Notes under the pieces: model-generated | Seen by the model: the letters and a program-made list of their open reading frames with translations, nothing else | What the model was told of the DNA's origin: nothing | Databases searched by the model: none | From: Macquaria australasica | Taxonomy: Eukaryota > Chordata > Actinopteri > Centrarchiformes > Percichthyidae | Direction: 5' to 3' | Assembly (NCBI GenBank): GCA_005408345.1 | Contig: SEMN01000568.1 | Location: 264,723-328,722 of the forward strand | DNA: 64,000 nucleotides | Translations under genes and position numbers: made by a program | Shown: positions 40,932 through 53,272 of the stretch, piece by piece | Layout of the letters: every line of letters starts with the position of its first letter | Numbering within the stretch: the first letter of the stretch is position 1

Positions 40932-43508
40932 GTCACGAGGACAAGGTCAGGGCGGTTTGAAGTGTTTGTTTACAATCAAGAGAAGAAAAGAAAAAAAACA
41001 TGCAAACATACGCTGTAAGAATTTCACAATAATTTTCCCTTGTTCCCTTGATCCACGTGTTACTCCTTCATTAGGACACAAAAAGGATTTAAACATTCAA
41101 GTAATATTGTACAACACTGCATATAATGTAAACTATAATTGTCATACTTCATAGTGTAGTGCAAAAAATTCATTCTAGCACTTGGCTCTTTCCATTAGAG
41201 TTGATAACAAAAGAATGTGATTTTAATCTAAATCAATACTTCATGCATGGATTTGAGGAAGATTTTCAGTGAAGCTGATTCTAAAATCTAAAACACCAAT
41301 GTGTATTAGTCCTGGCCGGACCAAATTGGACCACATGACAGTCACATACTGTATATACAGTAATTCACATTGACATAATGGTCTTACAGGCACCAATGGT
41401 AGCTGATGAGTTATACAATCAACTTCAAAAGCTTCATTGTAAACATCCACAATACATTTAGAAAAAAGGGTAAAAACACAATGACACTGAAAAATGATTG
41501 GTTTTTAGTATAGTTTAGTTTTTAGTGTATATTTTACATCAAGAATAGTTTAACACAATCACTATATTAGCCAGATTTGATATTCTGAGCTATAATTTAT
41601 ATTTATTACTACTATGATTAGACTGGCCTGAACCAAAAGGCAACTAAAAGCTGTGAGCTGTAATACTTGGGGATTGAACAGCAAAGGTAAAGCCATAGCA
41701 TGGATCACCCAAAGCAGCCAACAGCATGACGGACCTCACACAGGATCAGTTTTAATCTCCTACTGTATGGTGTTTACCACTGTTGCCAGGAAACGAGATT
41801 GGTTCCTATTAGGCCGGTGTACTTAGGAAAAAAGTGGAGGTCATGCAAGCACGGCTGAAAAAGAGAGCCTCCGTTCCTAGGAAGAATGGGCTTGAACATG
41901 TTTCTCTGCTCAAACATATGTGAGGCATTTTCTCTCTACTATTGTCTTGCCAACAATGTAAGAATGCCACAAGTAATGGTTTCACAACATGATCACATTA
42001 GTTTTCTTCCTGTGGGAGTGAGGATTGACATCTGATTGCATATGGATCCCACCACAAATAAAAATGTCAAACCACGGTCAAACTGCCGAATCTGCAAGTT
42101 TTCAGGAAGGAAGAGGTGATATCTGATCTGAACAGACAAAACAAAAACTGCTGTTGAGACAGTTTGGGTAAACAGTCTGCATGAAACCCAGGCTGCTGAT
42201 CACCAGTCAGACAACAAGAGCAATGATCGCTCATGACTTTGGCTGCTGACTGAATGCTGGTGTGAACAAAATTTGAGATAATAAAAAGGTACAATCTACG
42301 AAGGCTGATGAGAGAACAGCTTTGAAATGCTGTGGAATGAAAAAAAAACAACGTTTCTAGTCAAAAGAAAGAAGACAAAAAACATTTTAAAATTGTAAAA
42401 AAATAAAAAATAAATAAAAATAAAAGGAAGTAAATGAATCACAGTTTAGCCATTTTGGTGTTGTGACAGAAGTCAAAATTTTTCATTGTGAAACTAGAGA
42501 CTCATTTAAAAACAATTTTGTGTGCTGTGGAATTTCACTTGAAACCTCGCCGTGGATTACCTCAGGGTAATAGAGTGAGGTTGAAATGTTATATGAGCAA
42601 TGTTAGTTTTAATGGTAGGGAGGGTTAAGGCATTATTTATGTCAGAGTTGTTTTATAAGGGTTAAAATTCACTGTAGTCTTGTAGGCACAATTTCCCATT
42701 ACATTCACAGCGACTTTGTAATTGCTCAGCATCCTTCCTAGCAACCATGCTGTGCAATCAGGGAGTACCAGCAAACAGCTGACTTTATAAATGTCTAAAT
42801 TTAGGACAATGAGGCAGTGAATTTTTTTTGCTGTGGTTGTAAGTCAGTTCTATAAAGTTCAAACGAATTCTGAGTAAAATCAAGTGTCTGTTCAATCAAA
42901 TCTGTTGATCTTCAGAATTGGCTGGTCCAATCTGCTTCAGTTCGAGGAGTCAACTCAGTTAACCTGTGCAAACAGGTGGTTTTAGTCATTGACAGCTCAC
43001 TAGCCAGACAGGAGAGGAAACCATAATTAGGGTGCCTGCAAGTTTCATCACATTAGCTCCAAGATTGCTAAAGACGTGTGTCATTTAGAATAGAAAATAA
43101 GACTAAAATCATCATTGAAAAAGTAAGGAAGCGACACAGCCACTGTTTCCTAATCAGAAGATAGTCAAGACGCCAAGGTAAATACTTAAGACTCAATTTC
43201 AGATGTAAACTGTATTCAACACCATTATGGCCTTAAATTTAGATCGCGTAGATCAGCCCTTCATAATTATTGTTAACCTGTGACTACACATCTAACACTG
43301 ATATGCTACGTTGTGTGCAAATCAGACAACACGCTCACATTATTAATTTACAATATCAGATCAAGGGCAGAATGATCAACTGTTCACTGCTGTTGTTGCC
43401 TAATGACTGACTGTGTTATGAACTGTTCTTAACCCACACGTACCCTTTATGCGTGTGCTAAATGGTGCCGGCTGTTATTCCTCTCCTTCAGCTCCACGTT
43501 CTCTCAGT

Positions 43509-46500
43509 TCATCTCTGCGTATCGAGTGTCGGCGGCTGGTACACAGGCACCCCTGGGTCGACGAGAGGAGGGCGACCTCTGATGATGTCAGCAGCCTTCT
43601 CTGCCATCATGATGGTTGGAGCGTTCAGGTTGCCGCTGACGATGCTGGGCATGATGGATGCGTCAATCACACGCAGCCGCTCCAGACCCAGGACGCGTGT
43701 GTTCGAGTCGACGACCGCCATCGGGTCAGATGGTGCGCCCATCTTGCAGGTGCAGGACGGGTGGTAGGCGCTGTCAGCCTTTTGGCGGACAAAAGCGTCG
43801 ATGTCTGCGTCAGTTTTGACCTGAGGACTGGGCTGGACTTCGGGACCACGGAAAGGGTCAAAGGCCTTTTGGGCAAAAATCTCTCTGGAGAGTTTGACAG
43901 ACTCCCTGAACTCCCACTTGTCAATATCTGTGAGAGGAGAAAATCGAAAACTGGTTTAATTATCAGTTTTAAATTCTGCTAAATTAGCAGTATGCCATTC
44001 AAGCCAATAAGTTCCCACATTACTGAGATACACTTGACAGTAATAGATGTGAATATTTATTTAGAGTTACATTAATGAAGGCAGTAAGTACAAATCTTTT
44101 CAAATTAATGGGGGCTCAGCCTTCAGAGGAAGAGGGTCAAAGCAAAATGTCAAGCAAAGTACATCCAAACCAGACAGGTAGGTCTCGTACTGTATGAGAA
44201 GATATGAATGATATTTACAAAGTATATTCTCTTGGGAGATAGTTCTCAAAACCCCTTGATGGATTCGGTACTTGACAGTTCAGTGACGGACTCTTACCGG
44301 TGGAGAGATAGTTTGGCTGCAGAATCGGGTGATCCAAAGGGTTGGTGCTCTTCAGCCTCATCCAGCCGATACTGGTGCTTCTCATTGGTCCGACATGAAC
44401 CTACAGCACCAACAGAAACACTCATTTCTGAGGTATGTTTTATATTCACACGTACATGCCATATGTACTGTACTGTTATAATTCCTCCTCTTCATACACC
44501 ATTAATTACAGTGTAGTCACGCTAGGAAGGTGTGGCTTCACGGCCAGAATGGAGAGGAGAGGAAGAATGATTACAGCGACCAGTAACTTCTTCATTGTAT
44601 GCATGGCATTAGCTCCAGTTTGTCATTTCCAGCTACCATCTTTGTTTGGATGAGAAGACGGATGCGCAACTTGAGAAATGGGTTTAAAAAAAGATTTATT
44701 GACGGAATATTTTTTTCATCCAGATGGTTAAGAGTTTTTGAGGTTTGTGGAAATACCAACATCAGAACAGCAGTAAGACCATCTCACTGGGTGTTGATTT
44801 TTCCAGAAAAACTGATGCTTAGCTCTGTGACTTTAATGAAATGGTAATAAAGGAGAGGCACACACTGGGGCTAGTATGAGTATTGTATTACGATAGACTT
44901 GGGAAAACCCCCAAACATACTTTAAACCCCCTCCCTTGCATCAGAAGTGCCTACACAGATATATCAGAGTTTCTTCAAAAATGTATTCCTGGAAAACCCC
45001 AGAACTTAGACTTTGTTTTCTGCTAAATGACGAATGAAAAGTGGTGCAAGTAAAGCAACCACTGTGTGTTTCTGACTACGCATACATTCAGCAAACCACT
45101 GGTTTATTGTCTTTTCTAATTCTACTGATATCACCCATTAAGCCATTTCCAATTTTATGGCACTTGGTATTCACAGAGCCTGCACACATTAATGATGATA
45201 ATTTTGCTGATGTGTGACATTTTCCTGTGGGCAATTCCGACATTAAAAATGTTATATTGCAACTCTTATTGTGCAGGACAGAAAACGTAAAATGTGAACC
45301 TAAGCGTGATGCCTTTTGTAGCACTTACATAGAAGCCTAATTTCAGGAGTGTACATAATGTGGGACTCTATTTGTTCCTGGTAGCTACACTTCCCAGAAA
45401 GAGGCTATAAATTACGTCACTAGGCCGCCTCAGGAAATTTCTTGGAAGCTCCTACTGTTTTGTTAAATGTCTGAGGTAAGTGTGGTTTTCCATGGAATGG
45501 CATCTGTGTTAACCGTTTCAATGTATGCAGGAGTGTGATATATACATTAGTTTATGCCTTGGAATTTTCAGTGACATATTGTTGAACAAACAGCCAAAAC
45601 ACACTGACACACAGAAACACATTTACCTGTGCAATAAAATGGAGCCATAAATCATACATCCTGAAAACTGCCAAACACACACACCATGTAAAGTCAAACC
45701 CAAAACAACCTGTGTATTAATGACACTGTCTGATTAAACCTCCATCATGTCTTCCACCTGCACAAAAAACAGCCACTGTTTCCTACAAAAGAGCCACACA
45801 CACCTGATACGCCTCTATCTTGGAGGCAACTCGTCCGTGATCGATGACCTGCGAGGGCAGGAAGTGAAACTCGATGTCGGGGTGTGTGACGTGTGGACGA
45901 CTGCGGATGAACCCTCCGCTCTCCAAGTGGGATGTTGCTCCATAACCTAGGCAACAATTGTCATGGTAAGTGAGATGGTGGGACACTGAGTCATCAGACT
46001 CAAGACCAGACTACAGATACTTCATACATACACTGTGATTGCTTATTGCAGTTTGTGTTGGCAGACCGTGTGTTGTTATACTGTCTTGTGTTAACTGTTG
46101 ATGTGTCTGATGAGTTGCCAGTGGTGTGATGTATTTAGTTTCTGTTTGTGAAGGTGTGCCCAAACTTATGACTGTCTGTAGAAGTCTGCCCCCACGCGCT
46201 CCTGCTCCTTCTTGTGACACCACCACACACACCTGCAGCATATCCTGCCATGATCACTTTGACAAGCTCACCCACCAGCCGACAATCTGTATTCTGTGCC
46301 AGTTATCATCACATTTCACCATGTCCTGATGAAGAAAGCTCTTTAAAAGATCCCTATAAATGAGGTTAGGGTTAGCTAACTTTTTAATTTGTGTTTCTCC
46401 TGTTTATAAAGCAAGATGGGTTACCTGCCTTAATTTCTTTGTTTTTCTTTCATAGAAATGTCAGTCTGTAGATATTTATTTTTCTTTTGTTTAGTTATAT

Positions 46501-49500
46501 TAGCAGTGCCCACACTCTACTAATTCCTTGCATCGGGCTGGTTATTTAAGTTACACTGCATTACATTGAGTTACATTTGACATGCATTATGTCTACAGAA
46601 TAAATTATCTGATAAGACTGTGGAAAACCATGCTGTGAATATTTGCATGAGGAAAAGCATTTTTCTTCAAACCATTAACTCTTTGTTTTAAGATACAGAG
46701 TTTATATTTACCCAGTCATGTACATAACTAACATTTCCTGTATTAATAACAGGCATAGTTTCAATGAAATTTACTAGGAGGACTTAACTGATTTTAACAC
46801 ATTTAAATAATAATTGCTGTTACCAGTGAACTGAGAGAGCCACTCCAGGCCTATCTTGACCATGTGGAAAGGTTTCTGGGCCTTGTAGAGGGTGATGGGC
46901 TGCGTGCACTGCTGCTGGACGTACAGCTCCAAATGATCCTGTAGGTTACTGCCAATACCTGAAACCACAGAGAGAAGAGAGGAAGACAAAAAGTGGCATG
47001 AATACCTGTCATTATAACCCAAGGCACTCCAGGTGTGGTCTGTTTGCAAGCGTGAAACAGGTGAAAATGAGTCACTCTATCAGTGTTAGTGTGTTCAATA
47101 TGTTCATGTGTTTATATTAAATAAATGTATAAAACCTGCATCTTCAGTTTATAAAATAAAAAAAATCAAGTTGGTTGAAATTAAGCTTTTTAAATGCTTA
47201 CATGGTTAAACTAGAATTACCCTCTATGATTGTATGCCTCCACCAACCAGTCAAGCTGCAGTTTACATCCATATCTGTCCAGACTCATATAATATATGAA
47301 GTGAAAGGAATTGAATAAAAGGTATAAAGTGTATTTTTTGGCTAAATGGAAGTTATCACTATATTGATGATTCCAGTGAAAATACATTGTTGAACTGATT
47401 AATGAAGGATTATCAGAGATGTATTGGCTAAACAGGTACACATCAACTTAATTTCCAATTTGAAGATGGGTTCTTTATAGATGGATGGGTCCCATATAGC
47501 TACACAAAATATGGTGCTTTTGTTTTCTCCTGGCATTTGAAGATCTCTTTATGAGCTGTAGGTGAAACTCACAGGATCACGATTAGCCAGGCGCGCTCCA
47601 ATACATTGTTGGCAGTCACGTGATTCCAATGAGAATGAGGCAAGAAGTGAAAGGCAGAATGGACGAGATGGAGGGAAGCCCGTACTGTGCTAGTTATTGT
47701 TTACTCATTGTGCTGTTCCAGTCAACGTGTGTGAAATCTGGAACTGCCCAATTCATTCTTAAATTATGGCTAAAACCCTATTTTGAGGTCACAATGACCT
47801 TTGAGTCACAAGTATCACCTATTCAGTGTCCCACCAACTGGGTAATATGGTCACAATCTCCCCTTCTGTTTCTGAGTCATGGTGTTGAATAATGGCCAAA
47901 AAAATGATTTCCAGGACACAGTAACCTTTGAGTCTAAAGTGTCACCAATTCATTGTCCAACCAACTGTGAAATATGGTAATCAATTCTTGAGTTATGGCC
48001 AAAAATGTGTTTTGTGAGGTCACAGTGACCTTGACCTTTGACAACCAAATTCTAATCAGTTCATCCATGTGTCCAATGTGTTCCTGAGATATCGCGTTCA
48101 CGAGGATGAGACGGACGGACGGACAACCGAAAACATAATGCCTCCGGCCACAGCTATCGCTGGCGCGGAGGCATAAATAAAACACCTCGAAGTGCACAAA
48201 ATGTACCTGGTAAGTGCTGAACAACAGGGATGTCGAGTTGTTTCAGGTCGTTGGCGTTTCCCACCCCAGACAGCATGAGAAGCTGAGGGGAGTTGATTGC
48301 TCCTCCGCTTAATATCACCTCCTTATCTGCAAACACCTGAAGAGAGACCAGAACAACTGATGAGCAAATCATTGAACAAGACTGCATCTACAGTCGTGTC
48401 AGCAGCTCTGTGATTAGGCACACCAGTGCTTTGAGATTAAACTGAAGGGAATACCAAAATCATTAGGATTCATCCTCTGGGCAACATCGACATCTGTACC
48501 AAATTTCGTGGCAATCCATTTAAAAATTGTCAAGATAGTTCACCAAAAACCAAAAATGTCAACATCATGGTGCTGGAGGAAAAGTCAGGGGATTGTCAAA
48601 GTCACTAGGATTCATCCTCTGAGGACCATGAATGTCTAATTTTGAGCCAATCCAACCAACCGACCAACACTGCAATCCATAGAGCCATGCCGCTAGCGTG
48701 GCTAAAAAGAATCTACGTACAATAAGACATGAGTAAGTGAAAAGATAAATTAAAAGGATTGGTGAAGAATTTCATGTGGTACTCAAGAATTTCTTCATTA
48801 ATATCACCTTTCACAACATCATTTTCTCTACCCCATCTTTTAGAATTATGGAAATTCTATCCGTCTTACCCTTTTCTTTTGTCCATTCTGTGTGTATTCC
48901 ACGCCCACGGCGCGGTTGCCATCAAACAGGATCTTGGTTGTTAGGCAGCGCACCTCCGTCTTCAGGTTGGGTCGACCCAGGACGGGTCTCAGGTAGGCAC
49001 TGGCTGTGCTCCACCTCTTTCCTGGACAGATTTGGGCAGTGAGATGTAGAACAATATTAAAGGGTTGATTCATAAAAGGTGTATAAATACTGCATTGAAA
49101 TTACATGTGTTCTCAATGGTTATTTGTTCATCATTTATAGATCATATAGTTATAGCAGTTCCTTTTTCCTTGAACCTTTATAAACTGTCATGTCCATCCA
49201 GCCCAGGCCCTCCTGTTGGTATCCATTCATGTCATCAGTGAAGGGGTATCCAGCCTGCTGCCCTGCTTCAATAAAAGCCTTGTGAAGGGGATGGTTGGTC
49301 TTCCCTCTAGACACATGAAGAGGTCCGCTGACTCCCCGGTACCTGCAGTACACACAAAAAACACAAATTTAACGTGTCACAAAGATGATAGCAGCTCCAT
49401 TTCAAAATGCAACATATCTGTCTGTGGAAATCACATACAGGTATATGAATAAATAATTGTATTACCAGCAGTGCTACCTTTCTGTAGACACTGTTCAGAT

Positions 49501-51641
49501 AACTCAGAACATGGTTGAAAAACATAAATGTGCCGAGACCCTTCTACCTGCATTTATTTTGTAATACAATCCTTATATTTCTAAAATGTACCAGATCAAA
49601 GCCATTTCCATAGCTGTTTTAATATAAACATTTGACACATAAAAATATAAGAATATGAAAATGTGCTCACTGGGACTGACTTGAACTTCCAATCCCTGCA
49701 CGTAGCTATTATATCTGTACAATGCAAGCTGATTTAACAAAAAAGGCCTTTTCATTGGAGACTTCACAGAGATTGTAAACCAAACCTCATGCCAGATGGA
49801 CTGTGCAAATGTTTTTACCTAAAAAACCTCCACAATTCCTGAATACCGACAACAATCAGGCTTGGCATTGACCTTATGTTGAGTGTGTGTTTGTCTTGCT
49901 GCTAAGTTTAAACACAAACAAATGGACAAGACTTGGTGCTGCAGTACTCAGTAGAAGCATTACATTAATCTAACACTGCATGATAAGCTTCCCAAGAAGG
50001 CATGGCATGATAACTATTATAGTACATAGTACATAATAAAATTTGATTTCTCTGTCTTTCACTATAACTGTATCACTGCCTATGATATTTGTTCCTAAAC
50101 CACACAAGTCTTTATCATCCTATTTTTAAAAAGCATTTTAATATCCGAGCTGCCAATTACCTTCATCATTTGCATGTGCTTCCTGGTGTCCCAGAAATTA
50201 CATTGATGACGCACTGCATTTAACCTGTGATGCTGATGTGGCCAGGTTGTGCATAACAGGATCTTTGTGTCACTGCACATTTACAAGCAAAATATGATCC
50301 ACGCAGGATCATTTTGAAGCCTGGTGAGTCTGTGGGACTGAAGCACTAGCTAGAAACTCGGGCCATGCATATTAAAATTATTTGGACATAAGTCAAAAGG
50401 TACTCCAAGATGACTCCAAAAAGTGTCTTCCAGATATTTTTGTTATGTACCTGTTTTCTCCCAGCTCGTGACACTGAGCCTTCCTGAAGTAAGGCAGACA
50501 GTGTTCGTAATCCCAGCCCTCGGCCCCCTCTCTCTGCCAGCGATTGTAGTCTTCAGCGTGTCCGCGGATGTACACCATGGCATTGAGAGAAGAGGATCCG
50601 CCCCAGACACGGCCCCTCGGCCAGTACAGCACCCGGTTGTCCAAGTGGGCCTGAGGTAAAGTGTGGTAGTACCAGTTATACCTGAGAAGAAATGAAAGGA
50701 AATACAGCATGACATCGTAATAGAACTGATCAGTCTGCTTATCGGTTCTGGACAACAACAGTTTAACAATGTTATTGAGACTGATGGCAAAATGCTGGAC
50801 TAGTAAAATGCACCAATGTGATGCATGAGTGATTTATTTGTTAAAATTACCTATCCACTTTTCATTTATTGTGGCTTTAATAGTCTAAATAACATATTTA
50901 TCTTTTTGTTCATTTGCAGAAACCAAGCAATAATTCTTTTTCTTCTGTAATGACAGAGCAGATTTCCCTCTTTCATATTTACAAAAACTGTAACTTGAGT
51001 AAACTGTATGATAGTTAGCATTTTACAGAGGAGTTTTCGAGGATTGGCGTGTTGGTAAAAAAGTCACATCAAGTTAAAATGTTACATGTTTTCTACATTT
51101 GTGGTGAAGTAATTTGTGTTTGCAAACACTTGGAAACAGTGTAGTGTGTAGTAATGAATGACAGACACTAAGGCACACAAAATGGTTTTATATATCCGCA
51201 CTGCAATGATTAACTACTGTACTTGTCATCACAGAGGTTGTAGGTCAACGCAGCTGGCATGTGGATCTTCCATGATAGTCGTAAGCTGCCTAGCACCATG
51301 TCCTTAGGCCCAGCCTCCAGCAGCAACACAGACTCATGGGCATCCTCACTGAGGCGGTTGGCAAGAACGCAGCCCGCAGACCCCGCCCCAACAATGATAT
51401 AACTGTGGGAGGCTGTAGGTGATGACGAAGCATTCCAATGAGCAGCTGTTGCACTAAAGCATCTGTAATAGTTGAAGGAGGAGGAGCAGGAGAAGGACTG
51501 GCCCGAGTTTCTGGTCCTGGGGACAAATTGACATTCTGGCAAACGGGTAAACTGGGACCTGCCATCACTCATAAATCTCCCTCGAGTCGCGGCCACAACT
51601 CGTCGGGCTCCAGTTTGGCCTAATGTGGCCAAAGACAACAT
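43509..51641 (-). CDS. chdh: chdh, mitochondrial choline dehydrogenase
   Basis: FAD-dependent enzyme of the GMC oxidoreductase family that oxidises choline to betaine aldehyde at the inner mitochondrial membrane, the first step to betaine. Coding exons from 5' to 3' on the minus strand: 51641-51223, 50681-50451, 49342-49176, 49021-48870, 48336-48207, 46958-46824, 45946-45804, 44400-44298, 43927-43509. Total 1,899 nt, 632 residues plus stop; human CHDH is 594. Seen: arginine-rich N-terminus (MLSLATLGQTGARRVVAATR) fitting a mitochondrial presequence; FAD loop GAGSAGCVLANRL; GMC signatures GGSSSLNAMVY and GGAINSPQLLMLSGVG; active-site region YHPSCTCKMG; C-terminal SGNLNAPT. The ATG at 51641 is chosen over an upstream in-frame GTG near 51671 because that point is the acceptor of the exon. 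All splice sites are GT-AG and the frame is intact. Confidence 0.96.
43928..44297 (-). other. chdh last intron
   Basis: 370-bp intron; nothing recognised. Confidence 0.6.
44401..45803 (-). other. chdh intron
   Basis: 1.4-kb intron with no recognised repeat or gene. Confidence 0.6.
45947..46823 (-). other. chdh intron
   Basis: 0.9-kb intron; nothing recognised. Confidence 0.6.
46959..48206 (-). other. chdh intron mostly filled by a dispersed repeat
   Basis: The repeat at 47209-48177 occupies most of this intron. Its end lies about 29 bp from the donor of the exon 48207-48336. Confidence 0.75.
47209..48177 (-). mobile_element. About 1-kb dispersed repeat (GGTCAAGGTCACTGTGACCT family), copy 2
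   Basis: Reverse-complement relative of 27275-28282. On the minus strand it starts TTTATGCCTCCGCGCCAGCG, includes TCTCGTGAACGCGATATCTC-like and TTGACCTTTGACAACCAAAT-type words and ends GGTTGGTGGAGGCATACAAT. This copy keeps a fuller terminus in which GCCTCCG and CGGAGGC form a small hairpin. No coding sequence. Confidence 0.8.
48430..48708. repeat. Dispersed teleost repeat in chdh intron
   Basis: Contains CATTAGGATTCATCCTCTGG twice in slightly different forms (48461 and 48607) and GAGCCATGCCGCTAGCGTGG near its end. I recognise these as a common fish repeat; class unassigned. Confidence 0.7.
49343..50450 (-). other. chdh intron
   Basis: 1.1-kb A/T-rich intron; nothing recognised. Confidence 0.6.
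50682..51222 (-). other. chdh first coding intron
   Basis: 0.5-kb intron; nothing recognised. Confidence 0.6.
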
Positions 51642-51670
51642 CCTGGTTCTGGGAGGGTTTTCTTCATTCA

Positions 51671-53007
51671 CTGTAAATCACAACAACAACACACATTAAA
51701 GGACGCACTGGAGGGGGCAAGCTGGAACTGAAACTAGTCCAAAAGTAACATTAATTTTGTGTACTGACCTGATAAGTATGAAAATTGTGGGTTACCAACA
51801 TTTTACAACTTTCCTGAATAACCAGGCAACATTCCATTTTATTCCCGTTATTTCCCTTTACTTCCCATACATTCCTGTTAATTCCCATGGAAAGTTTCCA
51901 CCTTGAATATTCCTGGAATGTTACAACCCTGATCTCCACTCATATTTTTTTTAAAGTACAAGCTGGAAGTGAACAACTAGAAATACCTGACCTGGAGCCC
52001 CTGCTATGGTTCACTCACTGCTGTTGAGGAGTTTGTTTCTCTCTGAACTTTTGATTCTTGAAGTAGGCCTACCAAATGCTTAAATGTAATTTGGGCAAAT
52101 AGAGAGAGTCTTGTGTGTCTCAGCGACTCAGCTCCTCTCTGCTGCAGTCTCACTTTGTGACTCCGCCTGGTAAGACCCCAAGATCATGCCTAGTCAGCTT
52201 AAAAGGAAATGTTACAATAATTTGGTGCAGACGAGCAACAGAAACGCTTGTGTCTGCGTGTGGAAGTCTGTATCACGTCCATTCTGTGTAAAAGGTGACA
52301 GACACAGGGTTACACTGTGCAAAGGCTGCAATAAACTGTGAGAGAGAAAGTCTAGTCTTCTCAGTATGGACAAGGCAGGGATATCTAATTAGGTCAGGAC
52401 TGTCATATCAATAAACCAGCCACTCACTAGCAGTTTTAGTGTCAAGCTGTACTCAGCAGACTGAAATGTCGTAAATACCTTCTAGTAAAATGAGACACAC
52501 ACAAAAAAAACCCTCTGAATAAGTGGGAAACAGCAGGATGTCTGCAAATTTCACTAAAGTTCAAACGAATCTTTTCAGACTGAACGTAATGTTTACGATG
52601 AAAGGCTAATTTCGCAACCACTAGCTTATCAGAGCAAATGTCTGCAGCAACGTTACCTTGCTACATTTGTTAGACACATTTCTGCTCGATTAAAACACAT
52701 TTCAAATGTTTCAAACGCTTTAAAATACATTTGAACTGTAGTTCAAATCTTCAGAGGGATTGGGCTGATGTTGAAGGCGCTGTTGAGACTTCTTTCGGGA
52801 TTTACTATTTATGTCCGACGCTCACAGTCTGCAGTTTAACGTTACAGCAGGACGAGGGAACAACTGAATGTAACATTACAAACTACGTTTAATTAAAGCC
52901 GACGTGGTGCCGGAGGAGTTTAAAGCCAGCGCAAACAGAAAGACGGTGTGAACTGTTGAATTCAGCAGCAGAAAGGACAGAAAAGACAGGAAAGAAAACG
53001 GCCTTAC
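51671..53007 (-). other. chdh 5' UTR intron
   Basis: Intron between the noncoding first exon and the exon with the ATG. A segment at 51775-51935 (TTCCCTTTACTTCCCATACA, TTCCCATGGAAAGTTTCCAC) matches a common fish MITE family. The rest shows nothing recognisable. Confidence 0.6.
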
Positions 53008-53095
53008 CTTTCTTCTTGCACTCCGAAGCTGGACAGCCGAACTCACCCGAGCTGAACGGCCAACGGCTGTGGGCGGGGCTTAGGGCTGTTATTTA
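53008..53095 (-). other. chdh: chdh noncoding first exon (predicted)
   Basis: On the minus strand the sequence GTGCAAGAAGAAAG is followed by GTAAGG, a good donor at 53006-53007, and the next acceptor is at 51671-51672. The 5' edge is a guess from the nearby GC box. Confidence 0.5.
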
Positions 53096-53270
53096 AACGT
53101 TAACGGGACCAAAGCGGTGCGTCGCTGTAACGGAGCATCCATTCAACAAGTACAGCGCAGGTGGGATATCACGCGTACCAGTCAGTCAGGCTTGAAGATG
53201 CTGCGGACCCCTCACTGTTTTTGTTTTTAAATCTTTGTTCTACTTTGTTTTTAGACCAGCCAGGTGTTGA
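53040..53270. promoter_or_regulatory. Divergent chdh / il17rb promoter region
   Basis: The two genes point away from each other with about 180 bp between the predicted chdh leader and the il17rb ATG. The interval is richer in CpG than its surroundings and holds a GC box, GGGCGGGG, at 53071-53078. No TATA box stands out. A donor at 53161 (GCAG then GTGGGA) and an acceptor at 53253-53254 suggest a short noncoding first il17rb exon. Confidence 0.55.
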
Positions 53271-53272
53271 CG

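Larger units (their letters stand above)
37291..43508. other. Convergent 3' regions of cacna1d and chdh
   Basis: Six kilobases between the cacna1d stop and the chdh stop. Candidate polyadenylation signals for cacna1d (AATAAA on +) are at 38259-38264, 40237-40242 and 40926-40931. A candidate for chdh (AATAAA on -) is at 40643-40648. A (TA)n tract lies at 37893-37912. No coding exon, RNA gene or clear transposon was recognised, so most of this may be untranslated region. Confidence 0.6.

Noticed and set aside
47620..48224. Open frames on both strands in chdh intron
   Set aside because: All fall inside the dispersed 1-kb repeat and have no conserved protein motif.
51642..51671. Upstream in-frame GTG as chdh start
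   Set aside because: It lies at the splice acceptor; the ATG at 51641 begins a plausible mitochondrial presequence.
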